Positions 46,420-46,454 of a stretch of DNA of 46,454 nt are shown one piece after another. This DNA comes from an uncultured Myxococcales bacterium. GTDB taxonomy: Bacteria > Myxococcota_A > Polyangia > Fen-1088. How positions within the stretch are numbered: the first letter of the stretch is position 1; every line of letters begins with the position of its first letter. The stretch is from positions 1-46,454 of the forward strand of contig CALAOV010000374.1 of NCBI GenBank assembly GCA_937889515.1, read 5' to 3'. A program made the position numbers and the translations under genes. The notes under the pieces are model-generated. The model saw only the letters and a program-made list of their open reading frames with translations, had not been told where the DNA came from and did not search any database.

Positions 46420-46454
46420 AGATCGGAAGAGCGTCGTGTAGGGAAAGAGTGTAG
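46420..46454. other. Illumina TruSeq adapter sequence
   Basis: The last 35 bases, starting agatcggaagagcgtcgtgt and ending in agagtgtag, are the universal Illumina adapter. In one frame they encode the known artefact peptide GRASCRERV. Not genomic. Confidence 0.97.

Noticed and set aside
46011-46454. 147-residue frame ending GRASCRERV
   Set aside because: It runs into sequencing adapter and is not the conserved frame; the real gene is 46075 onwards.

Overview
The window is high-GC, densely packed bacterial DNA. The gene content points to Myxococcota or a close relative: an Oar-like TonB-dependent receptor, two eukaryote-type Ser/Thr kinases (one with a PEGA domain), secreted Gly/Thr/Ser-rich lipoproteins, a PilZ protein and orphan CheW-type genes. 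This assignment is inferred from gene content only. The last 35 bases are Illumina adapter, so the right edge is an assembly or read artefact and not genome sequence. No rRNA, tRNA, CRISPR array or transposase was seen.

Layout, left to right. Positions 1-8.6 kb are housekeeping: xseA (cut by the left edge) behind a lipoprotein gene, a two-TM membrane protein, cysS, an IHF/HU gene, serS, recA and comM. Positions 8.8-18 kb hold a minus-strand TonB block: secreted protein, TPR lipoprotein, TonB, ExbB, two ExbD, a Cys-anchored lipoprotein and a 1074-residue Oar-like receptor. A PilZ gene follows. Then come UDP-glucuronate decarboxylase (+), folK (-) and a ZIP metal transporter (+). Positions 20.7-26.9 kb are a minus-strand signalling block: outer-membrane barrel, periplasmic cupredoxin, Ser/Thr kinase with an extracytoplasmic domain, and a second Ser/Thr kinase with PEGA. 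Positions 27-33.4 kb are a MarR-controlled RND efflux operon; its divergent intergenic region carries two copies of a palindromic site 21 bp apart.

Positions 33.5-39.9 kb are the accessory part. It holds a large LamG/CxxCH lipoprotein gene with a good sigma-54 promoter candidate, a CheW gene with a frame-broken CheA/CheW remnant, and an orphan nucleotidyltransferase-like gene. It then holds three small plus-strand ORFs separated by attC-like imperfect palindromes. I read these as a short integron gene-cassette cluster without an integrase. Positions 39.9-45.9 kb are a tightly overlapped minus-strand operon hisB-hisH-hisA-hisF-hisIE-dinG-plsY. A truncated conserved gene runs into the adapter.

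The strongest candidates for something not well described are (i) the barrel-cupredoxin-kinase-kinase operon, which looks like a trans-envelope sensory relay with a Ser/Thr kinase output, and (ii) the attC-like cassette cluster with its small orphan proteins.
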